A DNA stretch of 26,703 nucleotides from Hydromicrobium sp964517765 (GTDB lineage: Bacteria > Actinomycetota > Humimicrobiia > Humimicrobiales > Humimicrobiaceae), in NCBI GenBank assembly GCA_964517765.1, contig CAZFEN010000018.1, forward strand, positions 1-26,703, read 5' to 3'. Numbering within the stretch: position 1 is the first letter of the stretch; each line of letters opens with the position of its first letter. The notes under the pieces are model-generated. The model saw only the letters and a program-made list of their open reading frames with translations, searched no databases and was not told the DNA's origin. A program made the position numbers and the translations under genes. Shown one piece after another: positions 14,006 to 22,683 of this stretch.

Positions 14006-16243
14006 TTGGAACTAGAAAAATATTTAAATCCCCAGCAAATTAAAGCCGTAAAAAGTACCGAGAAGCCGCTTCTGGTTATTGCAGGCGCAGGTAGTGGAAA
14101 AACAAGGGTACTGACTTACAGAATTGCTTATCTAATCAAAAACAAAGGCGTGGATCCCTTTAATATTCTTGCCATTACTTTTACCAATAAAGCAGCAAGA
14201 GAAATGAAGAGAAGAGTAATCGAATTAGTCGGAAAAGTTGGGCAGTATATGTGGGTAAGCACCTTTCATTCGTTCTGCGCCAGACTTCTCCGGTTTGAGA
14301 TTCATCACCTGGGTATGTCTGGAAATTATGTGATCTATGATGATAAGGACTCTATAAGCCTGATATCAAATGTTGAAAAAGAATTGGATATAGATATCAG
14401 AAGATTCCCTCCCAAAGCGGTAATGTCTGTCATAAGCGATGCAAAAAACAGGTTAATCGATTATGAGACTTTTTCAAAGAATGCATCTGATTATTTTGAT
14501 AAAATAGCGGCAAAGATTTATCGCCATTATCAGGAAAAGCTTTTTGAGGCAAATGCGCTTGATTTTGATGATCTCTTGATGTTTACCGTCAATATTTTTG
14601 AGATGTTTCCGGAGGTAAAAAAGAAATACCAGGAAAAATTTAAATATATTCTGGTAGATGAGTTCCAGGATACGAATATTGCTCAGAATAAACTTGTCAT
14701 GCTCCTGTCGGAAGAACACAAAAGGATCTGTGTGGTAGGAGATGAGGACCAGAATATTTACAGCTGGCGGGGGGCTGAAATAAAAAATATCACAGATTTT
14801 GATAAACGTTTTGACGACACGGTGGTTATAAAATTGGAACAAAATTATCGTTCCACCCAAAATATTCTTAATGCCGCAAACTATATAATAAAAAACAATG
14901 AAAACAGAAAACCTAAAAAACTCTGGACCGAGAATCCCGAAGGGGAGATGGTTTCAAAATATATTGCCCCGGATGAAAAAGCGGAGGTCGATTTTGTGGT
15001 CAGAAAAATAGAAAAATATATGGAAGAAAAAAATAAAAGATACAGGGATTTTGCTATTTTTTATAGAACCAATGCCCAGTCCAGGGCTGTGGAAGAATAC
15101 CTGGTAAGACGGAACATACCTTATAAGATTTATGGGGGCCTTAGATTCTACGATAGAAAAGAAATAAAAGATATGCTTGCTTATATGAAGTTTATCTCAA
15201 ATCCGAGGGATGTGGTAAGTCTTGTCAGGATCGTTAATGTCCCGCGGCGTAAGATCGGTAAATCTACGATTGCTGTAATAGAGAAGTACGCACAGAGGAA
15301 AAATATCACTTTTTGTGAAGCTTTTTATAGAAATGATGAAATTCCTTCACTTAGTAAGGGCACAAAGGAAAAAATTAATAAATTCATATCACTTATTGCG
15401 GAATTCAGAAGTTTTTCCATGGAGCATGGAGTAAGCGAAGTACTAAAGAGGATCTGGGAAAAAACAGGATACATAAGGGAACTTGAGCATGAAAATACTA
15501 TAGAGGCTTTAAACAGAATAGAGAACTTGAGAGAATTCTTAACGGTCACCAAAGAGTATGAAGAAAAATCCGAATCAGGGAGTTTAACTGAAAGTTCATT
15601 TAAAGAATCCAGGGATACTCAAACTGGGAATGAGAAGGATACCACTGGTGCCACTGATTTATACAATCTGGATGGATTTTTGGAAGAAGTATCGCTTCTT
15701 ACCGACATTGATAATTATGATGAAAATACTGACGGTCTGATTCTGATGACCCTTCATAATGCTAAGGGTCTGGAGTTTCCGGTCGTATTCATTATTGGAA
15801 TGGAGGAGGGAATTTTCCCACATTCAAGAAGTATGAGCAGTGCAGAGCAGGTCGAGGAGGAGAGGAGGCTTTGCTATGTGGGAATTACACGGGCCATGGA
15901 AAAAGTATTTTTATCTTCTTCACAGTTGCACAGCATTTACGGAGATACAGGTTTTAGAAATGTTTCCCGTTTCATAAATGAAATAAATGAAGATCTTTTA
16001 ATAGACGAAAATAAAATCGAATCCGAGAATATAAAACGAAATATATCGAAGAGCGGAGATAATGAATACGGGGGAAAATACAGTTATAAAAAAGGTGATT
16101 TAATAGAACATAAATATTGGGGTCAGGGCAGAGTTTTAAAAGTGAAGAAGCTGGCCGGTGATTGTGAACTGGATGTAATGTTTAATCAGGCCGGGTTGAG
16201 ACACCTGCTTGTAAGTTTTGCACCAATAAAAAAGATTAAGTGA
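14006..16243 (+). CDS. pcrA: PcrA/UvrD-type superfamily 1 DNA helicase
   Basis: 745 residues. 3'-5' DNA helicase of repair and replication-conflict resolution. Motif I (Walker A) AGAGSGKT is at 26-33, motif Ia 'ITFTNKAAREMK', motif II DEFQDT at 218-223, then 'GDEDQNIYSWRGA', 'LEQNYRST', 'TLHNAKGLEFPVVFI' and 'EERRLCYVGITRA'. The C-terminal 'GDLIEHKYWGQGRVL' tudor-like module matches PcrA. A low-complexity Ser/Thr/Glu-rich insert sits at about residues 520-555. The start must be TTG 14006, because an in-frame TGA lies two codons before it. The site has no clear ribosome-binding sequence. It converges on the aminopeptidase gene with only 6 bases between. Confidence 0.96.
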   Translation: MELEKYLNPQQIKAVKSTEKPLLVIAGAGSGKTRVLTYRIAYLIKNKGVDPFNILAITFTNKAAREMKRRVIELVGKVGQYMWVSTFHSFCARLLRFEIHHLGMSGNYVIYDDKDSISLISNVEKELDIDIRRFPPKAVMSVISDAKNRLIDYETFSKNASDYFDKIAAKIYRHYQEKLFEANALDFDDLLMFTVNIFEMFPEVKKKYQEKFKYILVDEFQDTNIAQNKLVMLLSEEHKRICVVGDEDQNIYSWRGAEIKNITDFDKRFDDTVVIKLEQNYRSTQNILNAANYIIKNNENRKPKKLWTENPEGEMVSKYIAPDEKAEVDFVVRKIEKYMEEKNKRYRDFAIFYRTNAQSRAVEEYLVRRNIPYKIYGGLRFYDRKEIKDMLAYMKFISNPRDVVSLVRIVNVPRRKIGKSTIAVIEKYAQRKNITFCEAFYRNDEIPSLSKGTKEKINKFISLIAEFRSFSMEHGVSEVLKRIWEKTGYIRELEHENTIEALNRIENLREFLTVTKEYEEKSESGSLTESSFKESRDTQTGNEKDTTGATDLYNLDGFLEEVSLLTDIDNYDENTDGLILMTLHNAKGLEFPVVFIIGMEEGIFPHSRSMSSAEQVEEERRLCYVGITRAMEKVFLSSSQLHSIYGDTGFRNVSRFINEINEDLLIDENKIESENIKRNISKSGDNEYGGKYSYKKGDLIEHKYWGQGRVLKVKKLAGDCELDVMFNQAGLRHLLVSFAPIKKIK

Positions 16244-16249
16244 TCCGAG

Positions 16250-17362
16250 TTATTTTAGATTTTCGGGATTTAATCCTTTTAGTTTGGGTATTACAAATCT
16301 TCCATCTTTTCTTATAAGGACACCGTCGAAATGTATTTCTCCGCCACCATACACGGGTGTCTGGATATTTACAAGATCCCAGTGTATTGCGGAATCATTG
16401 CCATTCGATGCTTCTTTGTAGCATTTACCGGGCGTGAAGTGGAAGCTTCCCATTATTTTCTCATCGAATAAAGTGTCCTTCATGGATTGGGTTATGTAGG
16501 GATTGACACCGAGGGCAAATTCTCCAATATATCTGGCTCCTCTGTCTGTATCAAGAACTTTATTTATTCTTTCTGTATCACTGGAAGAAGCCTCGATGAT
16601 TTTGCCATTTTTAAATTTAAGTTTAATATTTTCATAAATAACACCCTGGAAAACAGTAGGAGTGTTAAAGGCAAGTTTGCCGTTTACGGAGGATTTTACC
16701 GGAGCAGTAAACACTTCACCATCGGGTATATTGAATTCGCCGTCGCATTTTATGGCAGGAATATCTTTTATAGAGAAAGAAAGGTCCGTATCTTTACCGG
16801 TTATATGAACCTCATCTGTTTTATTCATGAGTTCTACAAGATTATCCATTGCTTTTGACATCTTGTCATAATCCATATTGCACACATCGAAATAAAAATC
16901 TTCAAATGCTTCCATGCTGGTATTTGCAAGTTGAGCCATTGACTTATTAGGATATCGTAAGATAACCCATTTGGTGTCATTTATTCTAATATTATTTACA
17001 GCTTCTATAAAATATTTCATATAATCTGCCATTTTGTCAGGTGCGATGTCACTTAATTCGCTTATGTTATCGCTGGCTCTTATTCCTATAAAAGCAGCCA
17101 TTTCTTTCATCCGGGTAAGTTCATACTTTGCCATGGATTTCAATTGCTCGGCAGTGGTTTCTTTAAGTATTTCCCTCATAACGCTGTAGTCTTTTAAATC
17201 TATAAAAGGCATTCCTCCAGCTTTATATACTTCATTAATAACGGCTCTCACCAGCGGAATTGCAGAATTTCCCACGCACTCCACTAAGACTTTCTCTCCC
17301 TTTTGTACCCTGCATGAATAATTTACCAGGGTTTTTGCAAGCTTTTTTATCCTTGGATCCAT
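16250..17362 (-). CDS. M29-family metallo-aminopeptidase (thermophilic aminopeptidase type)
   Basis: 370 residues, usual length. Cytoplasmic two-metal exopeptidase that removes N-terminal residues from peptides. The family blocks 'IPDGEVFTAPV', 'ARYIGEFALGVNPY', 'GSFHFTPGKCY', 'SAIHWDLVNIQ' and 'GGEIHFDGVLIRKDG' carry the Glu, His and Asp metal ligands and the general-base Glu. The ATG at 17362 has an AAGGTGG site 4 bases upstream. A TTG one codon earlier is also open but too close to that site. Gene is convergent with pcrA, and its promoter would lie in 17363-17450. Confidence 0.93.
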   Translation of the reverse strand: MDPRIKKLAKTLVNYSCRVQKGEKVLVECVGNSAIPLVRAVINEVYKAGGMPFIDLKDYSVMREILKETTAEQLKSMAKYELTRMKEMAAFIGIRASDNISELSDIAPDKMADYMKYFIEAVNNIRINDTKWVILRYPNKSMAQLANTSMEAFEDFYFDVCNMDYDKMSKAMDNLVELMNKTDEVHITGKDTDLSFSIKDIPAIKCDGEFNIPDGEVFTAPVKSSVNGKLAFNTPTVFQGVIYENIKLKFKNGKIIEASSSDTERINKVLDTDRGARYIGEFALGVNPYITQSMKDTLFDEKIMGSFHFTPGKCYKEASNGNDSAIHWDLVNIQTPVYGGGEIHFDGVLIRKDGRFVIPKLKGLNPENLK

Positions 17363-17445
17363 CAAACCACCTTTTTTCTTAGAATCGATTGTTTATTTGC
17401 ATAAATTTATTAGAAGTAATTATACAGCAAACGATTGTACAGTAA

Positions 17446-17649
17446 AAATCTTTAGCCATAAAAAATAGTTTAAATAAACAGGAAAAACCGAAAGTGATTT
17501 TGTTCCTTACGAATAGCACTGAAGAAGCGCTACCGGAATCGGTAAGGGCCAACATACACGGTGTGGACGCTGTGACTTCGGCATCCAAGGTTAGCATGTT
17601 GGAAGAGTGGGTGGATCAGCTGGTGGAGCTGCTTGCTAAACGGTTCTGA
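17446..17649 (+). pseudogene. GC-richer ORF fragment of unknown origin
   Basis: After an in-frame TAA at 17443 the frame stays open to TGA at 17647. No ATG, but GTG at 17494 follows an AGGA sequence and would give 51 residues. Codons such as CTG, GTG, GAG, CGG and GCC are frequent, unlike the AT-rich neighbours, which suggests foreign or relict coding DNA. The end '(N)IHGVDAVTSASKVSMLEEWVD' faintly recalls the C-terminus of FMN-binding domains (VDxVxGATxSS), but the Gly-Ala-Thr core is not kept. It may be the surviving 3' end of a longer gene. Confidence 0.3.
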
Positions 17650-17729
17650 GTAATAGTTACAATGCAAAGGAGAGAAAGGTAAAACTGCAAAATATAGGTT
17701 ATGGGAAAAGGAATTTATTTACACAGTAA
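17650..17729. other. Intergenic segment before the vapBC promoter
   Basis: Together with 17363-17445 this makes up the rest of the gap between the aminopeptidase gene and vapBC. I see no ORF, hairpin terminator or repeat in either stretch. Confidence 0.4.
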
Positions 17730-17758
17730 TTGACTCGTTCTCAAAAAAGTCTTATTAT
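17730..17758 (+). promoter_or_regulatory. vapBC promoter
   Basis: TTGACT (17730-17735) and TATTAT (17753-17758) are separated by exactly 17 bases, 62 bases before the antitoxin start. This is the strongest sigma70-like promoter in the window. The -10 box runs into an inverted repeat that probably is the repressor site. Confidence 0.75.
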
Positions 17759-17780
17759 GTATATGGAGCTATATACATAA
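17755..17780 (+). promoter_or_regulatory. Inverted-repeat operator of vapBC
   Basis: TTATGTATAT (17755-17764) and ATATACATAA (17771-17780) are perfect 10-base arms around GGAGCT. The left arm covers the last four bases of the -10 element and the rest spans the likely transcription start, the right place for autorepression by the ribbon-helix-helix antitoxin or the VapBC complex. Confidence 0.7.
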
Positions 17781-17819
17781 CTCTTAAATAATTATTTGCC
17801 ATGTAGAGAGGACTAAATA

Positions 17820-18071
17820 ATGTCTTTAAAAAAAACAACGCTTTTGTTTGAGGAAGACGTGTATGTAAAGTTAAAAGAGAAAGCAAGAAGAGAAAATGTG
17901 TCTATTGGCGGGCTTGTGAGAGAAGCTGTTGCAACTTACTACGGCATAAAAAATAAAGAAGATAAGTTAGAAGCCCTGAACAGGTTAAAATCCTTAAATC
18001 TTCCTGCGGTTGGCTATGAATCAATGGAAAAAGAAATAATAGAAGGGGCTTTAGATGATAAAGAAAACTAA
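17820..18071 (+). CDS. vapB: VapB-type antitoxin, ribbon-helix-helix (CopG-like)
   Basis: 83 residues. The N-terminal ribbon 'KTTLLFEEDVYVKLKEKARRENVSIGGLVREAVATYYG' has the ribbon-helix-helix pattern (beta strand, helix, turn, helix) used for DNA binding. The C-terminal acidic part, to '...MEKEIIEGALDDKEN', would wrap the toxin and block its active site. AGAGAGGA lies about 9 bases before the ATG. The stop overlaps the toxin start by 17 bases, so translation is coupled. Autoregulation is likely through the inverted repeat at 17755-17780. Confidence 0.85.
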   Translation: MSLKKTTLLFEEDVYVKLKEKARRENVSIGGLVREAVATYYGIKNKEDKLEALNRLKSLNLPAVGYESMEKEIIEGALDDKEN

Positions 18072-18474
18072 AGTTTTCATAGATTCAAATATTCCGATGT
18101 ATGCTGCGGGCCAGGGACATCCAAATAGAGTACCCTCTATTAAAGTATTAGAATTAATTTCGGAAAATAAGATTGTCGGCGTGACCTCAACAGAGATTTT
18201 ACAGGAGATACTATACCGCTACCAGTCAATCGGCCTGCTGGGAAAAGGCCTTGAAGTTTTTGATAGTTTCTCGCAGATTGTGGATGATATATTGTCTGTA
18301 AATTTTAATATAATAAGCGGGGCCAGAAATATACTGGGAAAAAATAGTTATCAGGGCATCTTTCCGCGGGATGCGATCCATGTTGCTACTATGGACTACT
18401 ACGGGATTAACTTTATCGCCACGCATGATAAACACTTTGAGGTGTTCAAACAGATTAAATATTTCTCATTGTGA
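18055..18474 (+). CDS. vapC: VapC-type PIN-domain ribonuclease toxin
   Basis: 139 residues. PIN-domain endoribonuclease, inactive while bound to the upstream antitoxin. The acidic active-site set is intact: D10 ('VFIDSNIPMY'), E47/E51 ('STEILQEIL'), D106 ('FPRDAIHVATM') and D125 ('IATHDKHF'). The gene starts inside vapB (17-base overlap). The VapC family usually cleaves tRNA or rRNA, but the target here cannot be read from sequence. Full-length, with no sign of decay, unlike the PIN remnant at 7021-7284. Confidence 0.87.
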   Translation: MIKKTKVFIDSNIPMYAAGQGHPNRVPSIKVLELISENKIVGVTSTEILQEILYRYQSIGLLGKGLEVFDSFSQIVDDILSVNFNIISGARNILGKNSYQGIFPRDAIHVATMDYYGINFIATHDKHFEVFKQIKYFSL

Positions 18475-18563
18475 TTTAATTTAAAAATTTTATGAATACT
18501 GGCTGAAAATAACCTGTTACAATAGGATAAAAATAGCATTCATTTGAATTGAAAAGAGGAAAT

Positions 18564-19406
18564 GTGACAAAAACAGGGATTTATTACTTTTCAGGGACGG
18601 GGAACTCACTATTTGTGGCAAAAAAACTACAGGAACTCCTGCCTGGTTCAGAACTAATACCGATTGTTAAGCGCATAAAAGAGAATAACTACAGCACGAA
18701 AGGGAAAAACGCTGGTTTTGTTTTTCCCTGTCATGGCCTTACCGTTCCTATTCCTGTAAGGGATTTCTTAAAGAGGGTAGATATAACATCTGCCGATTAC
18801 CTCTTTGCCATAGCTACCCGCGGGGGAACAGTTTTTAAAGGTTTTAAAGTAATTGAGGATTACTTTAAGAAACAGGGCAAACATTTGAATGCGGCTTTTG
18901 CGATCAACATGGGACTTAATGATCCAAAATTAGGTTATTTTGCTGTTCCAACAAAGGATGAATTGGATACGATTGAAAAAAGTGCTTTAAAAAAACTGGA
19001 AGAAATTCAAAAAATTATTTTAAATAGAGAAGAATATCATGATAAAAGTGGAGTCTCTTTTTCTAATAACAGCCTTTTGAATTATATGCTGGAACGGCTT
19101 ATTCCATTTATGACACATTTTATATCTCCACTGATCAAGAAGTATTTTTACGCAGATTCAAAATGCACCGGCTGCGGTATATGTGAAAAGGTATGCCTTT
19201 CAGGAAAAATCAAAATGGTCAGTAGCAGGCCAGTCTGGCAGTGTGATATAAAATGTTATTTATGTTATTCATGTCTGAATTACTGTCCCTCTGAAGCAGT
19301 CCAGATTTATTCAAAAATCTGGATGAAATCCCATACAAGAGAAAAAAGCCGTTATCCCCATCCCTATGCAGCGGTTAAAGATATTTCAAAACAAAAAGAT
19401 ATATAA
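18564..19406 (+). CDS. EFR1-type flavodoxin/ferredoxin fusion protein
   Basis: 280 residues from GTG 18564, which has AGAGGA just upstream (about 3 bases); TTG 18549 is an alternative and would add 5 residues. The N-terminal about 150 residues are flavodoxin-like, with the phosphate loop 'YYFSGTGNSLFVA' and 'FPCHGLTVPIPVRDFL'. The C-terminal part is a 2x[4Fe-4S] ferredoxin: 'CTGCGICEKVC' and 'CYLCYSCLNYCP'. Such EFR1 proteins are common in anaerobes and shuttle electrons, but the partners are rarely known. It stands downstream of vapC by about 90 bases and upstream of a broken flavodoxin gene, so a redox pair may have existed here. Confidence 0.88.
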   Translation: MTKTGIYYFSGTGNSLFVAKKLQELLPGSELIPIVKRIKENNYSTKGKNAGFVFPCHGLTVPIPVRDFLKRVDITSADYLFAIATRGGTVFKGFKVIEDYFKKQGKHLNAAFAINMGLNDPKLGYFAVPTKDELDTIEKSALKKLEEIQKIILNREEYHDKSGVSFSNNSLLNYMLERLIPFMTHFISPLIKKYFYADSKCTGCGICEKVCLSGKIKMVSSRPVWQCDIKCYLCYSCLNYCPSEAVQIYSKIWMKSHTREKSRYPHPYAAVKDISKQKDI

Positions 19407-19439
19407 ATATCATTTTAATTTAGTTATTATTATATAATT

Positions 19440-19580
19440 ATGAAAACACTGGTTATATACAAATCATTATCCGGTTATACAAATAAATATGCCGGGTGGA
19501 TTGCTGAAGAATTACAGGATAGACGCATTATTGTTTTTGCGGTTGGAGCTTCACCAACAAATAATGCAATTGTGAAATAG
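19440..19580 (+). pseudogene. Flavodoxin gene shortened by an in-frame internal deletion
   Basis: ATG 19440 opens 'MKTLVIYKSLSGYTNKYAGWIAEEL', the standard start of a flavodoxin-domain protein with its FMN phosphate loop. After about 28 residues it jumps straight to 'IIVFAVGASPTNN', which in intact homologues lies some 50 residues further on, and it stops at TAG 19578 after 46 residues. The central strands and the C-terminal half are absent. I read it as a relic of a stand-alone flavodoxin that worked beside the EFR1 protein. Confidence 0.6.
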
Positions 19581-19769
19581 ATGCAATACTAAGGTCGGTA
19601 AAGTTATATGGAAAAAATTCTTTAAAACTATATTCGCAACAAAAAGCTTTAAAACAGCAATGTGGGCCTTAAGTTCAAATAAAAATTATCATAATGTATC
19701 AAAAAATCAAAAAATTATTAATGATCCAGCGAGTTAATTAACAGCTATTATGAGCACAAGGAGGTAAAA
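19581..19769. other. Non-coding or decayed segment before the aldo/keto reductase
   Basis: A frame from 19576 to TAA at 19735 is open for 53 codons (including 'FFKTIFATKSFKTAMWALSS') but has no start codon at its beginning and matches no family I know. It is probably more wreckage of the flavodoxin region. An AAGGAGG ribosome-binding site for the next gene lies at about 19759-19766. Confidence 0.3.
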
Positions 19770-20753
19770 ATGAGATTTGTCAAATTGGGAAACTCACAAA
19801 TAATGGTCTCCGTAATCGGATTGGGAGCATGGGCGATTGGCGGAAAATGGTGGGGAGGCACGGACGAAAAAGAATCCATAGAGGCTATCCAGGCTTCAAT
19901 AGATTCGGGTATAAATTTTATAGATACGGCGCCGGCTTACGGTCAGGGTCTTTCCGAAAGATTCATCGAAAAGGCTCTGAGAGGAAGAAGAGATAAAGTC
20001 GTGATAGCAACTAAATGCGGACTCAGATGGGATTTAAAAAAAGGTTTATATTTCTTTGATTATGCTCCCGGTGTTCCCATATATAAATATCTTAGTAGAG
20101 AGTCCATAGAATATGAACTGGATCAGAGCCTGAAGAGGCTTGGAACGGATTATATAGATTTATATCAAAGTCACTGGCAGGATCCGACGACACCGATTTC
20201 CGAAACAATGGAAACGTTTCTGAGATTGAAGGAAAAAGGGAAAATAAAAGCAATAGGAGTAAGCAATGCGTCACTTGAAGAAATAAAAGAATATTCCAGA
20301 TATGGTGTCATAGATTCCGATCAGGAAAAGTACAGCCTCCTTGACAGGAGTCTGGAATCCGATCTCTTACCATGGTGCGAAAAAAATACTGTTTCGGTTC
20401 TTGCATATAGTTCCATGTCTAAAGGGCTCCTTACCGGAAAAATGTCACCGGATAGAGAATTTAAAAAGGGTGATGTAAGGTTCGGTGACCAAAGATTTTC
20501 TGCTGAGAATATAAAGAGGGTAAATGAATTGCTGGAAAAGCACTTGAAAACTGTTACAGAAAAACATAATGCCTCATATGGTCATATAACAACCGCCTGG
20601 CTGCTTAAAAATCCAAAAGTCATAGCACTATGCGGAGCAAGAAATAAAGAGCAGGCTATTGAAAATGCCAGAGCGGGCGATATAGAACTGGATGGAGACG
20701 ACATAAAAAAAGTAGATGATTTTATAAAAGAATATGATATAAATCCTCTATAA
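19770..20753 (+). CDS. Aldo/keto reductase
   Basis: 327 residues, normal length. NAD(P)H-dependent reductase of carbonyl compounds with a TIM-barrel fold. The catalytic tetrad is complete: D52 and Y57 ('IDTAPAYG'), K82 ('VVIATKCG') and H135 ('LYQSHWQDP'). The cofactor end 'ALCGARNKEQAIENARA' resembles AKR proteins that bind the NADP phosphate. A strong AAGGAGGT lies upstream. The nearest named relatives by layout are YhdN/IolS-like (AKR11) proteins, but the substrate cannot be judged. The gene converges on the ABC operon with 7 bases between and no hairpin. Confidence 0.93.
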   Translation: MRFVKLGNSQIMVSVIGLGAWAIGGKWWGGTDEKESIEAIQASIDSGINFIDTAPAYGQGLSERFIEKALRGRRDKVVIATKCGLRWDLKKGLYFFDYAPGVPIYKYLSRESIEYELDQSLKRLGTDYIDLYQSHWQDPTTPISETMETFLRLKEKGKIKAIGVSNASLEEIKEYSRYGVIDSDQEKYSLLDRSLESDLLPWCEKNTVSVLAYSSMSKGLLTGKMSPDREFKKGDVRFGDQRFSAENIKRVNELLEKHLKTVTEKHNASYGHITTAWLLKNPKVIALCGARNKEQAIENARAGDIELDGDDIKKVDDFIKEYDINPL

Positions 20754-20760
20754 AAAGAAC

Positions 20761-22683
20761 CTATTTAGTATTATTTTCAAACTGGCTATAATAAAGTTTT
20801 GCATAGAAACCGCCCTTTGCCAGTAATTCATGATGGTTTCCCTGCTCTACGATATTACCATTATCCATTACAAGAATTAAATCAGCATTGCGAATTGTGC
20901 TGAGTCTGTGGGCAATAACAAAACTTGTATGGTTCTTCATCAAATTATCCATAACCTTCTGGATGAGCAGCTCTGTACGCGTATCAACGGAGCTTGTTGC
21001 TTCATCAAGGATAAGAATTTTAGGATTTGCAAGAATTGCCCTTGCTATTGTAATAAGCTGTTTTTGCCCCTCTGATATATTGGAAGTTTCCTCATTTAGT
21101 TCCATATTATAGCCATTTGGCAGAGTATGAACGAAATGGTCAATATGTGCAATTTTTGCACTTTCAATTACTTCTTCGTCCTTCGCATCCTGGCGACCGT
21201 ATCTGATATTTTCCAGAATTGTGCCATTGTAAAGCCATGTATCCTGTAAAACCATACCAAATATGGCCCTCAAGTCCTGGCGTGTAAAATCTTTGATATT
21301 TTTTCCATCTATCAGGATAGTGCCGTCATTTACATCATAGAAACGCATAAGCAGTTTGACCATGGTGGTCTTTCCCGCCCCGGTTGGACCTACTATGGCA
21401 ATCTTCTGGCCAGGTTTAACATTGGCGGAAAAGCTTTTTATGATGATCTGTTCAGGATTATATCCAAAATGAACGTTTTTAAATTCAACATTGCCGGAAA
21501 CAGAATCAAGCTTGACAGGAGTGCTTGTTTCGGGTACTTCTTCTTTCTCCTCCAGAAAATCAAATACACGCTCTGCTGAAGCGGCGGTCTGCTGAAGAAT
21601 ATTTGAAATATTAGCAAGTTGTGATATTGGCTGCATGAATGACCGGACATATAGGATAAATGCCAGAATGTCACCGACTGCCAGTTTGCCTTGAGCTGCA
21701 AGCCATCCGCCCAGTACGCATACTGCTACATAACCGAGATTTCCGACAAAAGATGCTACGGGCATCATCATACCGGATAAAAATTGTGATTTCCACGCTG
21801 CGCCATAAAGGACATTATTATAGCTGTCAAACTTCTCGGCACTTTTTTCCTCTCCATTAAAGGCTCTCATTACATTGTGTCCACCGTACATCTCTTCAAC
21901 ATGACCATTGACATGTCCCAGATAATCCTGCCGCTGCTTGAAGTATTTTTGTGATTTTTTAACGACAGCCAATATGATTATAAGAGAAAGAGGAATGATT
22001 AAAAGCGCCACAAGTGTCATAATCCGGCTTATTGTGAGCATCATTATCAGCACGCCCAGAACTGTGATAACCGATGTAATGATTTGTGTCAGGCTCTGGT
22101 TGAGAGTCTGACCTACAGTGTCAACATCATTGGTCACACGCGAAAGCACCTCACCATGACTTGTACCATCAAAGTATTTAAATGGCATACGGTTTATTTT
22201 TTGAGATATATCTTTTCTGAAACGGTATGTTATTTTCATTGATACACTTGACATGATCCAGCCCTGAGCATATGAAAACAGCGCTGAAATCACATATAGG
22301 CCTACCGAAATCAGAATAATGTTTCCGATATATTTGAAGTCTATGCCGCTTCCTGTTCCGGTTATCTTACCCATTATGCCTTCAAATAATCTAGTTGTAG
22401 CTTTACCGATAATTTTTGGTCCAACTATGGCAAATACTGTTGAAACCATGGCGAAAATCATTACCACCAATACTGCCACTTTGAACTCACTGATATATTT
22501 CATAAACTTGGCCATTGTGGCCTTAAAATTCCGGGGTTTTTCTCCCTGCATCTGGGAATGACCGCCAGGAGGACCAAAGCCCATGGGACCTTTGGGGCGT
22601 TGACTTCCGACACGTCGACTGCCGAAGCCTTCTGGGCCTCTCATAGATTTATTTTCTGAATTTCTACTCTTCTCTTCACTCAT
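20761..22683 (-). CDS. ABC exporter half-transporter, consensus Walker B subunit
   Basis: 640 residues: a hydrophilic Gly/Pro/Arg-rich N-terminal tail of about 55 residues, six-helix exporter membrane domain (about 60-370), then the nucleotide-binding domain. Walker A GPTGAGKTT starts at residue 432. Walker B 'ILILDEATSSVD' has the catalytic E561, and the H-loop is H592 (VIAHRLST). The signature is ISEGQ instead of LSGGQ. Together with its partner this gives one functional and one degenerate ATP site, as in heterodimeric type IV exporters such as TM287/288 and BmrCD. It overlaps the upstream partner gene by 4 bases. Substrate unknown; multidrug or peptide export is the usual role. Confidence 0.93.
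   Translation of the reverse strand: MSEEKSRNSENKSMRGPEGFGSRRVGSQRPKGPMGFGPPGGHSQMQGEKPRNFKATMAKFMKYISEFKVAVLVVMIFAMVSTVFAIVGPKIIGKATTRLFEGIMGKITGTGSGIDFKYIGNIILISVGLYVISALFSYAQGWIMSSVSMKITYRFRKDISQKINRMPFKYFDGTSHGEVLSRVTNDVDTVGQTLNQSLTQIITSVITVLGVLIMMLTISRIMTLVALLIIPLSLIIILAVVKKSQKYFKQRQDYLGHVNGHVEEMYGGHNVMRAFNGEEKSAEKFDSYNNVLYGAAWKSQFLSGMMMPVASFVGNLGYVAVCVLGGWLAAQGKLAVGDILAFILYVRSFMQPISQLANISNILQQTAASAERVFDFLEEKEEVPETSTPVKLDSVSGNVEFKNVHFGYNPEQIIIKSFSANVKPGQKIAIVGPTGAGKTTMVKLLMRFYDVNDGTILIDGKNIKDFTRQDLRAIFGMVLQDTWLYNGTILENIRYGRQDAKDEEVIESAKIAHIDHFVHTLPNGYNMELNEETSNISEGQKQLITIARAILANPKILILDEATSSVDTRTELLIQKVMDNLMKNHTSFVIAHRLSTIRNADLILVMDNGNIVEQGNHHELLAKGGFYAKLYYSQFENNTK

Noticed and set aside
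17379..17597. 72-codon minus-strand frame upstream of the aminopeptidase
   Set aside because: It overlaps the GC-richer plus-strand relic, has no recognisable domain or ribosome-binding site, and looks like its shadow.
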